Shown: positions 1 to 8,277 of the stretch, one piece after another | How positions within the stretch are numbered: the stretch's first letter is position 1 | How the letters are laid out: each line of letters opens with the position of its first letter | Assembly (NCBI RefSeq): GCF_009602435.1 | Contig: NZ_VZDQ01000024.1 | Coordinates: 422,407-486,406, forward strand | Direction: 5' to 3' | DNA: 64,000 nt | Origin: Sediminibacillus terrae | Lineage (GTDB): Bacteria; Bacillota; Bacilli; Bacillales; Amphibacillaceae | Program-made: the position numbers and the translations under genes | The notes under the pieces: generated by a model | The model's database searches: none | What the model was told of the DNA's origin: nothing | Seen by the model: the letters and a program-made list of their open reading frames with translations, nothing else

Positions 1-565
1 CAAGCAAAGGGTAAATCCTCCCGATAATCCGGTTGACCGGAAGAACAGTCGCCAAGAAAAAGTAACCAAAGATGATGGCGAGCGCAACCATAAAGCTGAG
101 CGGCGTGATTTGTGAAATCAACTGTGCAGGTCCAGCTGTGAAAGCCGCCGCAACAAGCAGCATCAATACCAGTGAAAGGCCGTTAATAAACACTTTCGCA
201 GGTTTTCCCAAGTAACGGCCTACCAATGTTGGAAACTGCGCGCCGTTATGGCGAAGCGACATCATACCAGAAAAATAATCATGAACCGCTCCAGCGAATA
301 CACTCCCGACTACAATCCAAATAAATGCCACAGGCCCATAGAGAGCACCGGCAACCGCCCCATAAATCGGACCGAGTCCGGCAATGTTCAATAGTTGGAT
401 AAGGTTCCCTTTCCACCAACTCATCGGGACAAAATCCAGATTGTCCCGCTTGGTGTACGCAGGGGTAGCGGTTCTATCATCGATTCCAAAAATCCGTTCT
501 ACAAACTTACCATAGAAAACATAGCCGAGTATAAGTAAGATCAATGCTGCAAAAAAGGTTACCAT
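1..565 (-). CDS. cstA: CstA-family transporter, N-terminal part (cut by window edge)
   Basis: The first 188 residues of a carbon starvation protein A (CstA) family membrane transporter are visible; the gene runs off the left edge. CstA proteins import peptides or pyruvate and are used when preferred carbon runs out. The translated start has a hydrophobic N-terminal segment followed by MSWWKGN, GPIYGAVAGALYGPVAF and FAGAVHDYFSG, which are typical of the conserved CstA core. The ATG at 565 is preceded by AGGAGGAT at correct distance, so the start is secure. The C-terminal half and therefore the subfamily (short CstA or long BtsT/YjiY type) cannot be judged. No neighbour on its 5' side belongs to the same operon. 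Confidence 0.88.
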   Translation of the reverse strand, partial: MVTFFAALILLILGYVFYGKFVERIFGIDDRTATPAYTKRDNLDFVPMSWWKGNLIQLLNIAGLGPIYGAVAGALYGPVAFIWIVVGSVFAGAVHDYFSGMMSLRHNGAQFPTLVGRYLGKPAKVFINGLSLVLMLLVAAAFTAGPAQLISQITPLSFMVALAIIFGYFFLATVLPVNRIIGRIYPLL

Positions 566-744
566 TGCCAATCCTCCTGTTGAAAAATCTAGTAGAGTAT
601 CAACAATCTTAACATGTTTATCGAGAAAGTAAATACAATATTCAGAAAAAAACTACTATTTTGTTTAGTAAAGGGCTTTCATAAATATCCCGTCCAGTGA
701 ACCTTAAAATTCCGAAGCACAGGAAATAAATTGATTTTATTTAA

Positions 745-988
745 CCCGTTTCCGCTCTTCTTTCAGGCGGAGTCGATCCTCTTGGACCGAAAGTTGATCT
801 TCTTCCGGGGAGTCGATCTTCTTTCTTCCGCTTTCGCTCTTCTTTCGGACGGAGTCGATCCTCTTGGACCGTAAGTTGATCTTCTTCCGGGGAGTTGATC
901 CTCTTTCTTCCGTTTTCGCTCTTCTTTCGGACGGAGTTGATCCTCTTGGACCGAAAGTTGATCTTCTCGATGACCTGATTCTCTTTGC
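745..988. repeat. 82-bp nested tandem repeat, about three copies
   Basis: The sequence starting GGAGTCGATCCTCTTGGACC at 769 recurs at 851 and 933, giving an exact 82-bp period; a partial copy precedes it from about 745 and the last copy decays after about 985. Inside each unit a shorter motif, GTYGATCYTCTT or a variant, recurs about every 20 bp, so the array is repetitive at two scales. The plus strand is pyrimidine-rich and the minus strand purine-rich. Because 82 is not divisible by 3, successive copies shift frame, which argues against a coding role. Confidence 0.9.
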
Positions 989-995
989 TCGATAA

Positions 996-1035
996 AACAG
1001 CAAAAGGCACCCATGATTGGGCACCTTTTGCTGTT
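996..1035 (-). terminator. Hairpin terminator after TasA-family gene
   Basis: Arms AACAGCAAAAGG and CCTTTTGCTGTT with an inner CCC/GGG flank a 7-nt loop; on the minus strand the stem is followed by a T-rich tail (TGTTTTATC). It lies about 70 nt after the TasA-family stop. Confidence 0.7.
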
Positions 1036-1053
1036 AAACCGTCAATCCGCAAG

Positions 1054-1076
1054 CAAGCCCCAGCCTGAGGGGCTTG
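1054..1076. terminator. Short GC-rich hairpin
   Basis: Perfect 8-bp arms CAAGCCCC / GGGGCTTG with a 7-nt loop, directly after the TasA-family stop. The T-rich tail is on the plus strand, so for the minus-strand gene it may act together with the stronger hairpin at 996-1035 or protect the 3' end. Confidence 0.5.
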
Positions 1077-1101
1077 TCTTTCTTTCGTTCATATAAACTT
1101 T

Positions 1102-1737
1102 TTATCGCTCCTCTCCATCTTCTTGCATCGCTTCGAATGTCCATTCCAAGTCCAATTGCAGTCCCTGCAGTTCATTTTGTGGTTCGCCACTATCTTTGAA
1201 CCTGAATTTCACGTAAAGACTATCCTCTGCATTTTCCCCATTACCCGCTTCGATACCGTCTATTAAACCCATGAAATTACCATCTAATAATTCATGTTCC
1301 GTTGCCGCATTTTCCAATACCATATCTTTTAATTCAAATAATGATGTGCTGCTGACGATGACCGGATAAGCAAAAACGTTCCCATCACCGGTATTTTTAA
1401 GAAAATCCACTCTAAGTGCTTGTGCATACTGAGTGGCGAGTTCCTCGCTTACAGGGTTTCCGTCTTTATCCGTTACCGTATAATCGGTATGGAGCAGTAC
1501 TTTTTTGATATCCAGCGTTCCTTCATTGGTAAGGAAAAAGCTTTTTTCTGTCCAATCCCCCGGTTTTAAATTATCCAATTCTACTATAGTGGATGGGTTG
1601 GCGCTAAGTTCCAGGGTGCCTGAAGAAAAAGTGCTTGCCGTAGTGGTCGTGTCACTGAAATAAGCAAAGGTCCCTCCTCCTACTAAAGCGATCCCCAATA
1701 CCGCTGACATGATTGCTGTGCTGATTTTTTTATACAC
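1102..1737 (-). CDS. TasA/camelysin-family secreted matrix protein
   Basis: A 211-residue secreted protein of the TasA/CalY (camelysin, peptidase M73) family. TasA forms amyloid-like fibres in the Bacillus biofilm matrix. The start is GTG at 1737, chosen because GAGGAGG lies 7 nt upstream; upstream codons have no ribosome site. The N-terminus MYKKISTAIMSAVLGIALVG is a signal peptide, followed by the family hallmark GTFAYFSDT and then TFSSGTLELS, where the dedicated signal peptidase SipW normally cuts. The family usually sits next to sipW; none is visible here, so SipW must be encoded elsewhere. Putative SinR-like boxes lie about 70-95 nt upstream. Whether this copy is structural (TasA) or protease-like (CalY) cannot be told from sequence. 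Confidence 0.88.
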   Translation of the reverse strand: MYKKISTAIMSAVLGIALVGGGTFAYFSDTTTTASTFSSGTLELSANPSTIVELDNLKPGDWTEKSFFLTNEGTLDIKKVLLHTDYTVTDKDGNPVSEELATQYAQALRVDFLKNTGDGNVFAYPVIVSSTSLFELKDMVLENAATEHELLDGNFMGLIDGIEAGNGENAEDSLYVKFRFKDSGEPQNELQGLQLDLEWTFEAMQEDGEER

Positions 1738-1806
1738 AATGATTCCTCCTCTGATTTTGTTATATTTCAACCCATTAAAAAATGGGAGTGCTCGTCTCTT
1801 ATCAGC

Positions 1807-1832
1807 GAACAATTTTGTTCTTTTTTAAGAAC
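1807..1832. promoter_or_regulatory. Putative SinR-type boxes upstream of TasA-family gene
   Basis: GTTCTTT (1817-1823) matches the Bacillus SinR box GTTCTYT and pairs with AAGAAC (1827-1832) as an inverted repeat with a 4-nt spacer; a second inverted pair GAACAA (1807) / TTGTTC (1815) overlaps it. A further AAAGAAC lies at 1899-1905. SinR represses the tasA operon in B. subtilis; the role here is inferred. Confidence 0.45.
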
Positions 1833-1883
1833 GATGAATTCATTCTAACTGGTGAACTCTAAAATTCAAAACGTCAAATTTCT

Positions 1884-2369
1884 TCATTTATTCGTTATAA
1901 AGAACAAATCGCTGATATTTGCTCCCATTTCCTCTTTCTTCCTTTTATTTTCTTCTCTTTTTCCACGTAAAAAAACAGATTGCGGTTCCCTTTGAAACAA
2001 GCAATCTGTTTTCGCTGATAAAGGATAGTAGGCATAAACCGCTCTTTCAGGCGTGACGATTGGCTGGGAGTGGCAGGTCAATAGCTGCTTGTCGATTACC
2101 TCGTCAATCCACTCCGACTCCCACACTTGATCGAGCACAGAAAGCGGCCGCCACTCCTGATTTCTCAAGCGAAACCAAACGGAGGAAGCATCCATATGGT
2201 CCTGACAAAAATCTTGAAAATCCTTCATAGCCGGCTCTTCGATGATTAAACGGCCCTGTTTCTCTCTTACCGGAAACCCCTGCCTTTTCAGATGGTGTAA
2301 CACCGAAGGCATAATGGATCGATTTGTTTCTCTCTCTAACGCAACCTCAAAATTCAATTCTCCTATCAT
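1884..2369 (-). CDS. Protein of unknown function upstream of TasA-family gene
   Basis: A 161-residue, cytoplasmic-looking protein that I do not recognise. It has no signal peptide or membrane segment, begins MIGELNFEVALERETNRS, has a tryptophan-rich middle (VWFRLRNQEW, VWESEWIDEV, residues about 64-90) and ends with a strongly basic/acidic stretch KREENKRKKEEMG. The start is uncertain: no good ribosome site precedes the ATG at 2369. It ends about 150 nt before the TasA-family GTG on the same strand, so it could be co-transcribed, but SinR-like boxes in the gap suggest a separate promoter for the matrix gene. A regulatory role is possible but is only a guess from position. Confidence 0.6.
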   Translation of the reverse strand: MIGELNFEVALERETNRSIMPSVLHHLKRQGFPVREKQGRLIIEEPAMKDFQDFCQDHMDASSVWFRLRNQEWRPLSVLDQVWESEWIDEVIDKQLLTCHSQPIVTPERAVYAYYPLSAKTDCLFQREPQSVFLRGKREENKRKKEEMGANISDLFFITNK

Positions 2370-2491
2370 ACAGAGGAAATGGACTGAATCCTATTAATTG
2401 GTTCGGGCTAAAATTGTCTGGAAGGTAGAGAATAAAATGTCTATATTTGCTATACTTTTGCTAGAAGAATAAAAAAAGCGTGGTGAGCGTG

Positions 2492-3181
2492 TTGTTTAAA
2501 ATCCTGTTGATTGAAGATGATGAAGCCTTGTACCAGGAAATCAAAGACCGGCTCGGGCAATGGTCGTATGACGTATATGGAATCGATGATTATGAACGGG
2601 TGATGGAAACATTCACAGCTATTCAGCCTGACTTGGTGATTATCGATATCCAGCTCCCTAAATTCGACGGATTCCACTGGTGCCGGATGATCCGGGAGCA
2701 CTCCAATGTGCCGATCATCTTCCTTTCTTCCCGTGACCACCCGACAGATATGGTAATGTCGATGAATCTCGGGGCAGATGACTTTGTCCAAAAACCTTTT
2801 CATTTTGATGTGTTGATTGCCAAAATCCAGGCGATCCTCCGCAGGGTATATAATTACAGTAATGATGGGAACGAACTGAAAACCTGGGCGGGAGCGACCA
2901 TCGATTTGGAGCGTAACCGGGTCAGCAACGAGACGGGAACAATCGAATTGACCAAAAATGAAATGTATATTTTAAAACTGTTGATCGAGCGAAAAGGCAA
3001 AATTGTCAACCGCGAGGAGTTGATCAACCGGTTGTGGGACGATCAGCGATTTGTCAGCGACAATACGTTAACGGTTAACGTGAACAGGTTGAGGAAACGG
3101 CTGGGCGAGCTTGGACTTGGCGACTTGATCGAAACAAAATTCGGCCAAGGATATGTAGCGAAGGAGCTGGAAAGTCGATGA
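2492..3181 (+). CDS. bceR: BceR-type response regulator
   Basis: OmpR-family response regulator of the bacitracin-type cell envelope stress system. The 229-residue product begins MFKILLIEDD and closely resembles B. subtilis BceR as I recall it along its length. The receiver domain (1-115) has acidic residues D9/D10 and phosphoacceptor D52 (VIIDIQLPKFDG); the C-terminal winged helix (about 135-225) contains DNTLTVNVNRLRKRL. TTG at 2492 is chosen as start because the family begins MFKxLLIEDD and GGTGAG lies just upstream; in-frame GTG codons at 2480, 2483 and 2489 are alternatives. The stop overlaps the bceS start by 4 nt. The phosphorylated protein should activate bceAB through the inverted repeat at 4177. 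Confidence 0.93.
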   Translation: MFKILLIEDDEALYQEIKDRLGQWSYDVYGIDDYERVMETFTAIQPDLVIIDIQLPKFDGFHWCRMIREHSNVPIIFLSSRDHPTDMVMSMNLGADDFVQKPFHFDVLIAKIQAILRRVYNYSNDGNELKTWAGATIDLERNRVSNETGTIELTKNEMYILKLLIERKGKIVNREELINRLWDDQRFVSDNTLTVNVNRLRKRLGELGLGDLIETKFGQGYVAKELESR

Positions 3182-4185
3182 TCGGAACCTTTTTACGAGA
3201 ACGGTTAAGCTGGATTCTCCTATACTTGCTGATACAGCTGCTGGCTCTGCTGATCGGTTATCTGGATGAAGCCATCCGCTTTTCTTCAATCATTTATTAT
3301 GTATTTCTTTCTCTTGTCGCCTTTGTGATTTTTCTAATCGTCCGGTATCAACGGGAAACGACGTTTTTCCAGGAGCTGGCCGACCGTGATTATGACCTCG
3401 ATGTAACCAGCCTGCCTGAACCAAAATCGCCATTCCAGCGACTGATCATCGACAGTATCGTGATTCCAATCGAACAATTGAAAAAAGATGCTTCGACCAA
3501 TCAACAACTGTTGGAACAGGAAAAAGACGATTTGCTATCGTGGATTCACGAGGTAAAAACCCCGATGACGACGATGCATTTGATCATCGACCGGATAGAG
3601 GAGCAACAATTGAAGTCGCAATTGAAAAACGAATGGCTGCGCATCCATTTACTGCTGGATCAACAACTGCATCAAAAACGGATTCCTTTTATCGAGAACG
3701 ACCTTTATATGGAAACAATCGAACTGGAACCGCTTTTGTTCAATGAAATCAATTCCCTGCGATCCTGGTGCATGCAAAAACGGATCGGCATCGATGTCGA
3801 CCTCTCTGTTTCCACTGTCCTGAGCGATGCAAAATGGCTTTCCTTTATCATCCGCCAACTCCTGACCAATGCGATTAAATACAGTGAAGTCTCGTCCGAA
3901 ATCGTGGTCAAAAGCAACCAGAAAGACGGACAAAGTCAACTGCAAATCACCGATAATGGCAGAGGAATCGAAGCCAAAGATCTTCCCCGCATTTTTGATA
4001 AAGGCTTCACATCTACGACGGATCACCGGGACAATGCAGCAACCGGAATGGGATTATACCTTTCCAAAGTGGCAGCGGATATCTTGAAAATAGACATCCG
4101 CGTACAGTCCGATCCTGGTACAGGAGCCACTTTCACGTTGACTTTCCCTGATCCGGATGAATTCGTGAAAATCCGAGGCATGTGA
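3178..4185 (+). CDS. bceS: BceS-type intramembrane-sensing histidine kinase
   Basis: A 335-residue histidine kinase with two N-terminal membrane helices (about 10-28 and 36-56) and almost no extracellular loop, the hallmark of kinases that sense through a partner ABC transporter. H124 in SWIHEVKTPMT is the phosphorylation site; the ATP-binding domain has NAIKYS (N box), DNGRGI and GMGLYLSK (G boxes). BceS is controlled by flux through BceAB and phosphorylates BceR. The ATG overlaps the bceR stop, so the two are translationally coupled. The stop codon lies inside the operator-like inverted repeat at 4177-4202. Confidence 0.94.
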   Translation: MIGTFLRERLSWILLYLLIQLLALLIGYLDEAIRFSSIIYYVFLSLVAFVIFLIVRYQRETTFFQELADRDYDLDVTSLPEPKSPFQRLIIDSIVIPIEQLKKDASTNQQLLEQEKDDLLSWIHEVKTPMTTMHLIIDRIEEQQLKSQLKNEWLRIHLLLDQQLHQKRIPFIENDLYMETIELEPLLFNEINSLRSWCMQKRIGIDVDLSVSTVLSDAKWLSFIIRQLLTNAIKYSEVSSEIVVKSNQKDGQSQLQITDNGRGIEAKDLPRIFDKGFTSTTDHRDNAATGMGLYLSKVAADILKIDIRVQSDPGTGATFTLTFPDPDEFVKIRGM

Positions 4186-4202
4186 CAAAAGTGTCACATG
4201 CC
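4177..4202 (+). promoter_or_regulatory. BceR operator-like inverted repeat before bceA
   Basis: A perfect 11-bp inverted repeat (arms GGCATGTGACA / TGTCACATGCC, spacer AAAG) starts inside the last codons of bceS. Its core TGACA-N4-TGTCA fits the published BceR-type box TNACA-N4-TGTNA. A weak -10 (TATAAA, 4249) with no good -35 lies downstream, as expected of an activator-dependent promoter 40 nt before the bceA ATG. The hairpin followed by TTTGCTATTTTG could also end the bceRS message. Confidence 0.75.
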
Positions 4203-4287
4203 TTTGCTATTTTGTTAGAAGAATGAAAGGACTCCTGGAATCAGACATTATAAAATGAAGCTAACAACGCACTTTGGAGGGTTACAA

Positions 4288-5049
4288 ATGAATGTATTGG
4301 AAGCATCAAAAATCCATAAAAGCTATGGAAACAAATTCACCAAACAAGAAGTCTTGACAGGTATCGACATAAGTATCAAAACCGGAGAGTTCGTCACCAT
4401 CATGGGAGCGTCTGGTTCCGGAAAAACCACGCTGCTCAATGTCCTTTCATCCATCGACCGTGTCAGTCATGGCACAATCAAGGTCAATGGGGAGGAAATC
4501 ACCGGCAGGAAAGACAAGCAACTGGCAGAGTTCAGGAAGCATCACTTAGGTTTTATTTTTCAGGAATACAATTTACTCGACACCTTGACGGTGAAGGAAA
4601 ATATCCTTTTACCGTTGTCCATATCGAAAGTGTCCAAGCAGGAAGCCAACAAACGATTCCAACGTATAGCTGATGAATTAGGAATTGCCGACATCCAGCA
4701 CAAGTATCCAAACGAGATATCCGGAGGACAAAAACAGCGTACATCGGCAGCTCGAGCCTTCATTCATGAACCAAGCATCATTTTTGCCGATGAACCGACC
4801 GGCGCACTCGATTCCAAGTCGGCATCCGACTTACTTTCGAAAATGAGCGACTTGAACGAAAAACGGAAAGCCACCATCGTCATGGTTACCCACGATCCGG
4901 TGGCGGCAAGCTACAGCAGCCGGGTCATTTTCATCAAAGACGGCAGCATTTACACGCAATTGAACAAAGGGGATCAGACAAGGCAAACCTTCCTGAAAGA
5001 TATCATGAAAACCCAAGGGGTACTGGGCGGGGTTCAATATGAACATTAA
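4288..5049 (+). CDS. bceA: BceA-type ABC transporter ATPase
   Basis: The 253-residue ATPase of the BceAB peptide-antibiotic detoxification transporter (MacB/LolD-like family). Walker [10 protein letters not shown] is at residues 40-48, the signature ISGGQKQR near 145 and Walker [13 protein letters not shown] follows. The ATG at 4288 is chosen over the upstream in-frame ATG at 4255 because GGAGGG lies 6 nt before it and the family begins with a short MNVLEA-type N-terminus. The end overlaps bceB by 11 nt, giving coupled translation. With BceB it frees lipid II cycle intermediates from bacitracin-like peptides and signals to BceS. Confidence 0.95.
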   Translation: MNVLEASKIHKSYGNKFTKQEVLTGIDISIKTGEFVTIMGASGSGKTTLLNVLSSIDRVSHGTIKVNGEEITGRKDKQLAEFRKHHLGFIFQEYNLLDTLTVKENILLPLSISKVSKQEANKRFQRIADELGIADIQHKYPNEISGGQKQRTSAARAFIHEPSIIFADEPTGALDSKSASDLLSKMSDLNEKRKATIVMVTHDPVAASYSSRVIFIKDGSIYTQLNKGDQTRQTFLKDIMKTQGVLGGVQYEH

Positions 5050-6985
5050 TCAACTGATCTTCCGCAATTTGAAAAAGAACTTAAAAAACTACTACTTATA
5101 TGTCTTTGCCTTGATTTTCAGCGTGGCTCTCTATTTTGCTTTTGTCACCATGCAGTACGATCCGGCAATGGATGAGGCGAAATCAGGAATTAAAGGGGCG
5201 GCAGGAGTACGTGCAGCATCTGTCCTGCTAGTGGCAATCGTCTCCGTGTTTCTGTTGTACGCCAACAACTTATTTATCAAAAGGCGCAGCAAGGAAATCG
5301 GGCTGTTCCAGTTAATCGGGATGACAAAAAACCGGATTTTCCGGATTCTCAGTGCAGAAAACCTGATCATTTATTTCGGGTCGCTGGCAATCGGCATCGC
5401 GGTAGGGTTTTCAGTCTCCAAGCTGATTACCATGGCTTTCTTCAAAGTAACCGGTATCGAAGCCGTAGCAAATCTTTATTTTTCACCGCAAGCACTTGTT
5501 CAAACCCTTATCGTGTTCAGTGCGATCTATTTGTTAATCATGCTGATGAATTATCTGTTTATCAGGCGGCAGAGCATACTTTCTTTATTCCACGTCACTT
5601 CTCGTACTGAAGAAAAAGTGAAGAAAATATCAATCTGGGAGATTTTGATGGGTATTTTAGGCCTTGGATTGATTGTGACAGGTTATTATGTTTCTTCCAA
5701 ATTGTTTGATGGAGACTTCAATTCTATTACCCGTTTGTATATGGCCATGCTTTTCATTCTCGGTTCTGTGATTGTCGGGACTTATTTCTTTTACAAAGGA
5801 TCCGTCCGTTTTGTAGCAAATTTGATCCGAAAAAACAAAGGCGGCTATTTGAATATCAACGAAGTACTCTCCTTATCGTCGATCATGTTCCGGATGAAAT
5901 CGAATGCCATGCTGTTGACGATTATTACCACCGTATCGGCATTGGCGATCGCTTTGTTGTCCTTGACGTACATTTCCTATTATTCGGCGGAAAAAACAGC
6001 AGAAACGATGTCGCCTGATGACTTTTCGTTGATTGACCAGGAGGCTGCCGAAAGCTTCGGAGAAAATTTAGCCGAACATAGTATTGCCTATCAAAAAACC
6101 GAGATAGAAGTATTGACGGCTGACATCGATATTTCAGAAATTACGGATGCAAACTTGGAAGAGTTCAATACAGATGGCGGAAATATGACTGTACCAGTTA
6201 TAAGCGATACAGATGTGGAAGGGATGAATCTTACAGAAAACGAAACCTTGTTTACCGGGTATAATGACGCTCTTCAAAAAATGATTAACTTAGATGGAGA
6301 GGGCAATGTCACGATTCACGGAAAAAACGAAGAAATACTCCAGCGCTATGCCGGCCTATCCAAGGAAAAAGTAATCTCCAACTACTTTACCGTAGGTGGT
6401 CTACCCACTGCAGTCGTCGATCGTACAACATATGAACAGTTGAAGCAGGATCTAAATCCAGAGGTACAGCAGGAAGCATCGACCTATATCGGCATCACTT
6501 TGAAGGACGAAAACAAAGTTGAGGAAGCAAATGATATTTTCCAAAGCATGAAGATAAGTGAAGAATTCGGGAACTATTCGCTATACCAATCTACGCTGAA
6601 CCAAAAACAAAACATGGGATTGATCATGTTCATTGTCGGTTTCTTGGGGCTTACATTCCTGGTCACTTCGGGCTGCATTCTATACTTCAAGCAAATGGGA
6701 GAAAGCGAAGAAGAAAAACCGAGCTATACCATTCTGCGCAAGTTAGGCTTTACCCGGAAAGACTTGGAAAAGGGGATCCGCGGAAAACAAGTATTCAACT
6801 TCGGAATTCCGCTAATTGTCGGGCTGCTTCACAGCTATTTTGCTGTTCAATCCGGCTGGTTCTTTTTCGGCAATGAACTTTGGACACCGATGTTGATCGT
6901 GATGGGCCTGTACACGGCGCTTTATTCGATATTCGGGTTCCTTTCTTTCCTTTATTACAAAAAAATCATTCATGAGTCCTTGTGA
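5039..6985 (+). CDS. bceB: BceB-type ABC transporter permease
   Basis: A 648-residue FtsX-like permease with the BceB layout: helix 1 at about 20-38, helices 2-4 between 55 and 175, more helices to about 315, then a large extracellular domain (about 320-530, acidic and soluble) and the last three helices from 530 to the end. The big loop binds the peptide antibiotic and defines specificity. It overlaps bceA and is followed at once by an intrinsic terminator. Substrate is likely bacitracin or a related lipid II binder, but the loop diverges quickly in this family, so the exact peptide is unknown. Confidence 0.94.
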   Translation: MNINQLIFRNLKKNLKNYYLYVFALIFSVALYFAFVTMQYDPAMDEAKSGIKGAAGVRAASVLLVAIVSVFLLYANNLFIKRRSKEIGLFQLIGMTKNRIFRILSAENLIIYFGSLAIGIAVGFSVSKLITMAFFKVTGIEAVANLYFSPQALVQTLIVFSAIYLLIMLMNYLFIRRQSILSLFHVTSRTEEKVKKISIWEILMGILGLGLIVTGYYVSSKLFDGDFNSITRLYMAMLFILGSVIVGTYFFYKGSVRFVANLIRKNKGGYLNINEVLSLSSIMFRMKSNAMLLTIITTVSALAIALLSLTYISYYSAEKTAETMSPDDFSLIDQEAAESFGENLAEHSIAYQKTEIEVLTADIDISEITDANLEEFNTDGGNMTVPVISDTDVEGMNLTENETLFTGYNDALQKMINLDGEGNVTIHGKNEEILQRYAGLSKEKVISNYFTVGGLPTAVVDRTTYEQLKQDLNPEVQQEASTYIGITLKDENKVEEANDIFQSMKISEEFGNYSLYQSTLNQKQNMGLIMFIVGFLGLTFLVTSGCILYFKQMGESEEEKPSYTILRKLGFTRKDLEKGIRGKQVFNFGIPLIVGLLHSYFAVQSGWFFFGNELWTPMLIVMGLYTALYSIFGFLSFLYYKKIIHESL

Positions 6986-6990
6986 ATACA

Positions 6991-7024
6991 AGCCCTGATC
7001 CCGTTGGCATCAGGGCTTTTTTCT
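6991..7024 (+). terminator. Intrinsic terminator after bceB
   Basis: Arms AGCCCTGAT(C) and (G)CATCAGGGCT flank CCGTTGG, followed by TTTTTTCTTT. It starts 6 nt after the bceB stop and closes the bce module. Confidence 0.9.
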
Positions 7025-7141
7025 TTAAGCCCTTTTCGCAGGCTTTGTGCTTTTAACATTTCCCTTTTGATACAAACTGTACAATACCTGTAATGGAAGG
7101 TTTTCAATGCTATCCAAATAAAGTGTTGACCACCGCTTGGA

Positions 7142-7251
7142 TAGCATACTTCGCTTTCCGCGGGCACGGCTTCAGCTAACTTGGTAAAGAAAACCGCTTT
7201 ACCAAGTGGATCTTCAGCTCGCGCTTTTCCCGCAGGAGTCTGCGTATGCTA
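7142..7251 (+). repeat. Structured dispersed element, copy 1
   Basis: A 110-bp element closed by complementary ends TAGCATAC (7142) / GTATGCTA (7244). Inside are CCGCGGG pairing with CCCGCAGG, and an inner hairpin ACTTGGTAAAG (7179) / CTTTACCAAGT (7197) with a 7-nt loop. Three more copies are at 20511, 20901 (inverted) and 34807, with arm sequences changed in matched pairs. Confidence 0.85.
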
Positions 7252-7499
7252 CCTGCGCTAAGAAGCAAGAAGCATACTGTTTATCACAAGCGGAGAAGCT
7301 TATACCGTTGAAATCCAACCAGACTTCTTAATAACGCTTTTCAGGAAACGTGTTTTTTCTCTTCACAAAAATGTGGAGTTCCGTATGTTCTCCTTCTCTT
7401 GGACTATCTGCTTGTATTCCTAGTAACGCCTTTTGATAGACAAGACGTTTCACGCAGTATCAAGTGATGCAAGAGAAAATGTTTCACACATGCATTCCT

Positions 7500-7645
7500 A
7501 AACAGGAGTCCGGCTCCAGCGGAGGAAAGGCCTCGGTGAGATCCCACAGAGCGTCAGCTCGAGGAAGCTCATCAGCCGCCCGCGGAAAGCGCAGGGTATT
7601 TCCGCAGCGGCGAACACCTACTCAACGAATATAGGAGGGGAGGAA
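7500..7645. repeat. Second dispersed GC-rich repeat family, single copy
   Basis: A GC-rich stretch beginning GGAGTCCGGCTCCAGCGGAGG and containing CCGCCCGCGGAAAGCG resembles a repeat I have seen between genes in many Bacillaceae genomes. Only one copy is in this window, so its boundaries are approximate and the family assignment rests on memory. Confidence 0.5.
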
Positions 7646-7824
7646 GGAGCATTCAAACTATGTCACATTTATATCTTACCTGAAAACCAAAGTCTAAAAA
7701 CAGTCTTTCCTTACCTTGTTCCACTCATTTGTTGTGGTGCTCCTGTTCGGCAATTCAATATTCCGAACCAAGGTTTCCAGCCCTGCATAAGGTAAAGCAA
7801 TGAAATTCAAGGATGTGAAAAACT

Positions 7825-8277
7825 GTGAACCAATTAAACCCCGAAAAGGTATCCGTAGAGTTCAGAGGTAGCGTCACACCTACCGCACCCTTCATTTCCC
7901 GGCATTATACACTGACCCACTCGGATATTACTGCAGATCTTTTTGTCACCATCGGGAGGAGTTTTGCCTGGGATAAAGTCAACCCATTGTTGCGAGATGA
8001 AGTGATCGGAAAATGGTCAACGTGCAATGACTCCTTAGCCTTCCAAGCGTTCGTTCAGGTCGACGGGCCCGACGGACAGTCATCGGCAGCTATGCGGGAC
8101 GAGATATTCCGGAGGGAACTTCCGCTCGCCTTAGAAGCGATCCGTTATGCAGACCATACATTTTTTTCCATACACCCTGTCCTGGATCATTCACCTATTA
8201 TCATAGACTTTCTTTCCACGGATCCCCGCTTCCAAAATCGAGAATGTTGGGGCACATTTTCGGCCTATGCCCCATGA
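7825..8277 (+). CDS. Staygreen family protein
   Basis: A 150-residue protein of the staygreen (SGR) family, begun at GTG 7825 with AAGGATG upstream. Conserved family stretches are visible: NPEKVSVEFRG near the N-terminus, RHYTLTHSD (about 26-34), DEIFRRELPLALEAIRYAD (about 91-109) and the C-terminal WGTFSAY. Plant staygreen proteins remove magnesium from chlorophyll; bacterial relatives, some with dechelatase activity in vitro, occur in organisms with no chlorophyll, where the natural substrate is unknown. It stands alone and converges with the permease gene, the two 3' ends overlapping by 13 bp. Family identification is confident; function here is open. Confidence 0.85.
   Translation: MNQLNPEKVSVEFRGSVTPTAPFISRHYTLTHSDITADLFVTIGRSFAWDKVNPLLRDEVIGKWSTCNDSLAFQAFVQVDGPDGQSSAAMRDEIFRRELPLALEAIRYADHTFFSIHPVLDHSPIIIDFLSTDPRFQNRECWGTFSAYAP

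Larger units (their letters stand above)
566..1101. other. Intergenic region with repeat array and terminators
   Basis: This gap between the cstA start and the end of the TasA-family gene holds the cstA promoter region (about 600-680), the 82-bp tandem array and two hairpins, listed separately. Three overlapping reading frames are open on the minus strand across the array, but the repeat period is not a multiple of three and none has a ribosome site, so no gene is called. Confidence 0.7.
6986..7824. other. Gene-poor spacer with two dispersed repeats
   Basis: About 840 bp with no supported gene. It contains a terminator, the structured element at 7142-7251, a second repeat family at about 7500-7645, and the upstream region of the staygreen gene. 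Short open frames here are built from repeat sequence and lack ribosome sites. Confidence 0.7.

Noticed and set aside
737..1052. Three overlapping open frames on the minus strand rich in Arg, Lys, Glu and Ser
   Set aside because: They are three frames of the same 82-bp repeat, with no ribosome site; the period shifts frame in every copy.
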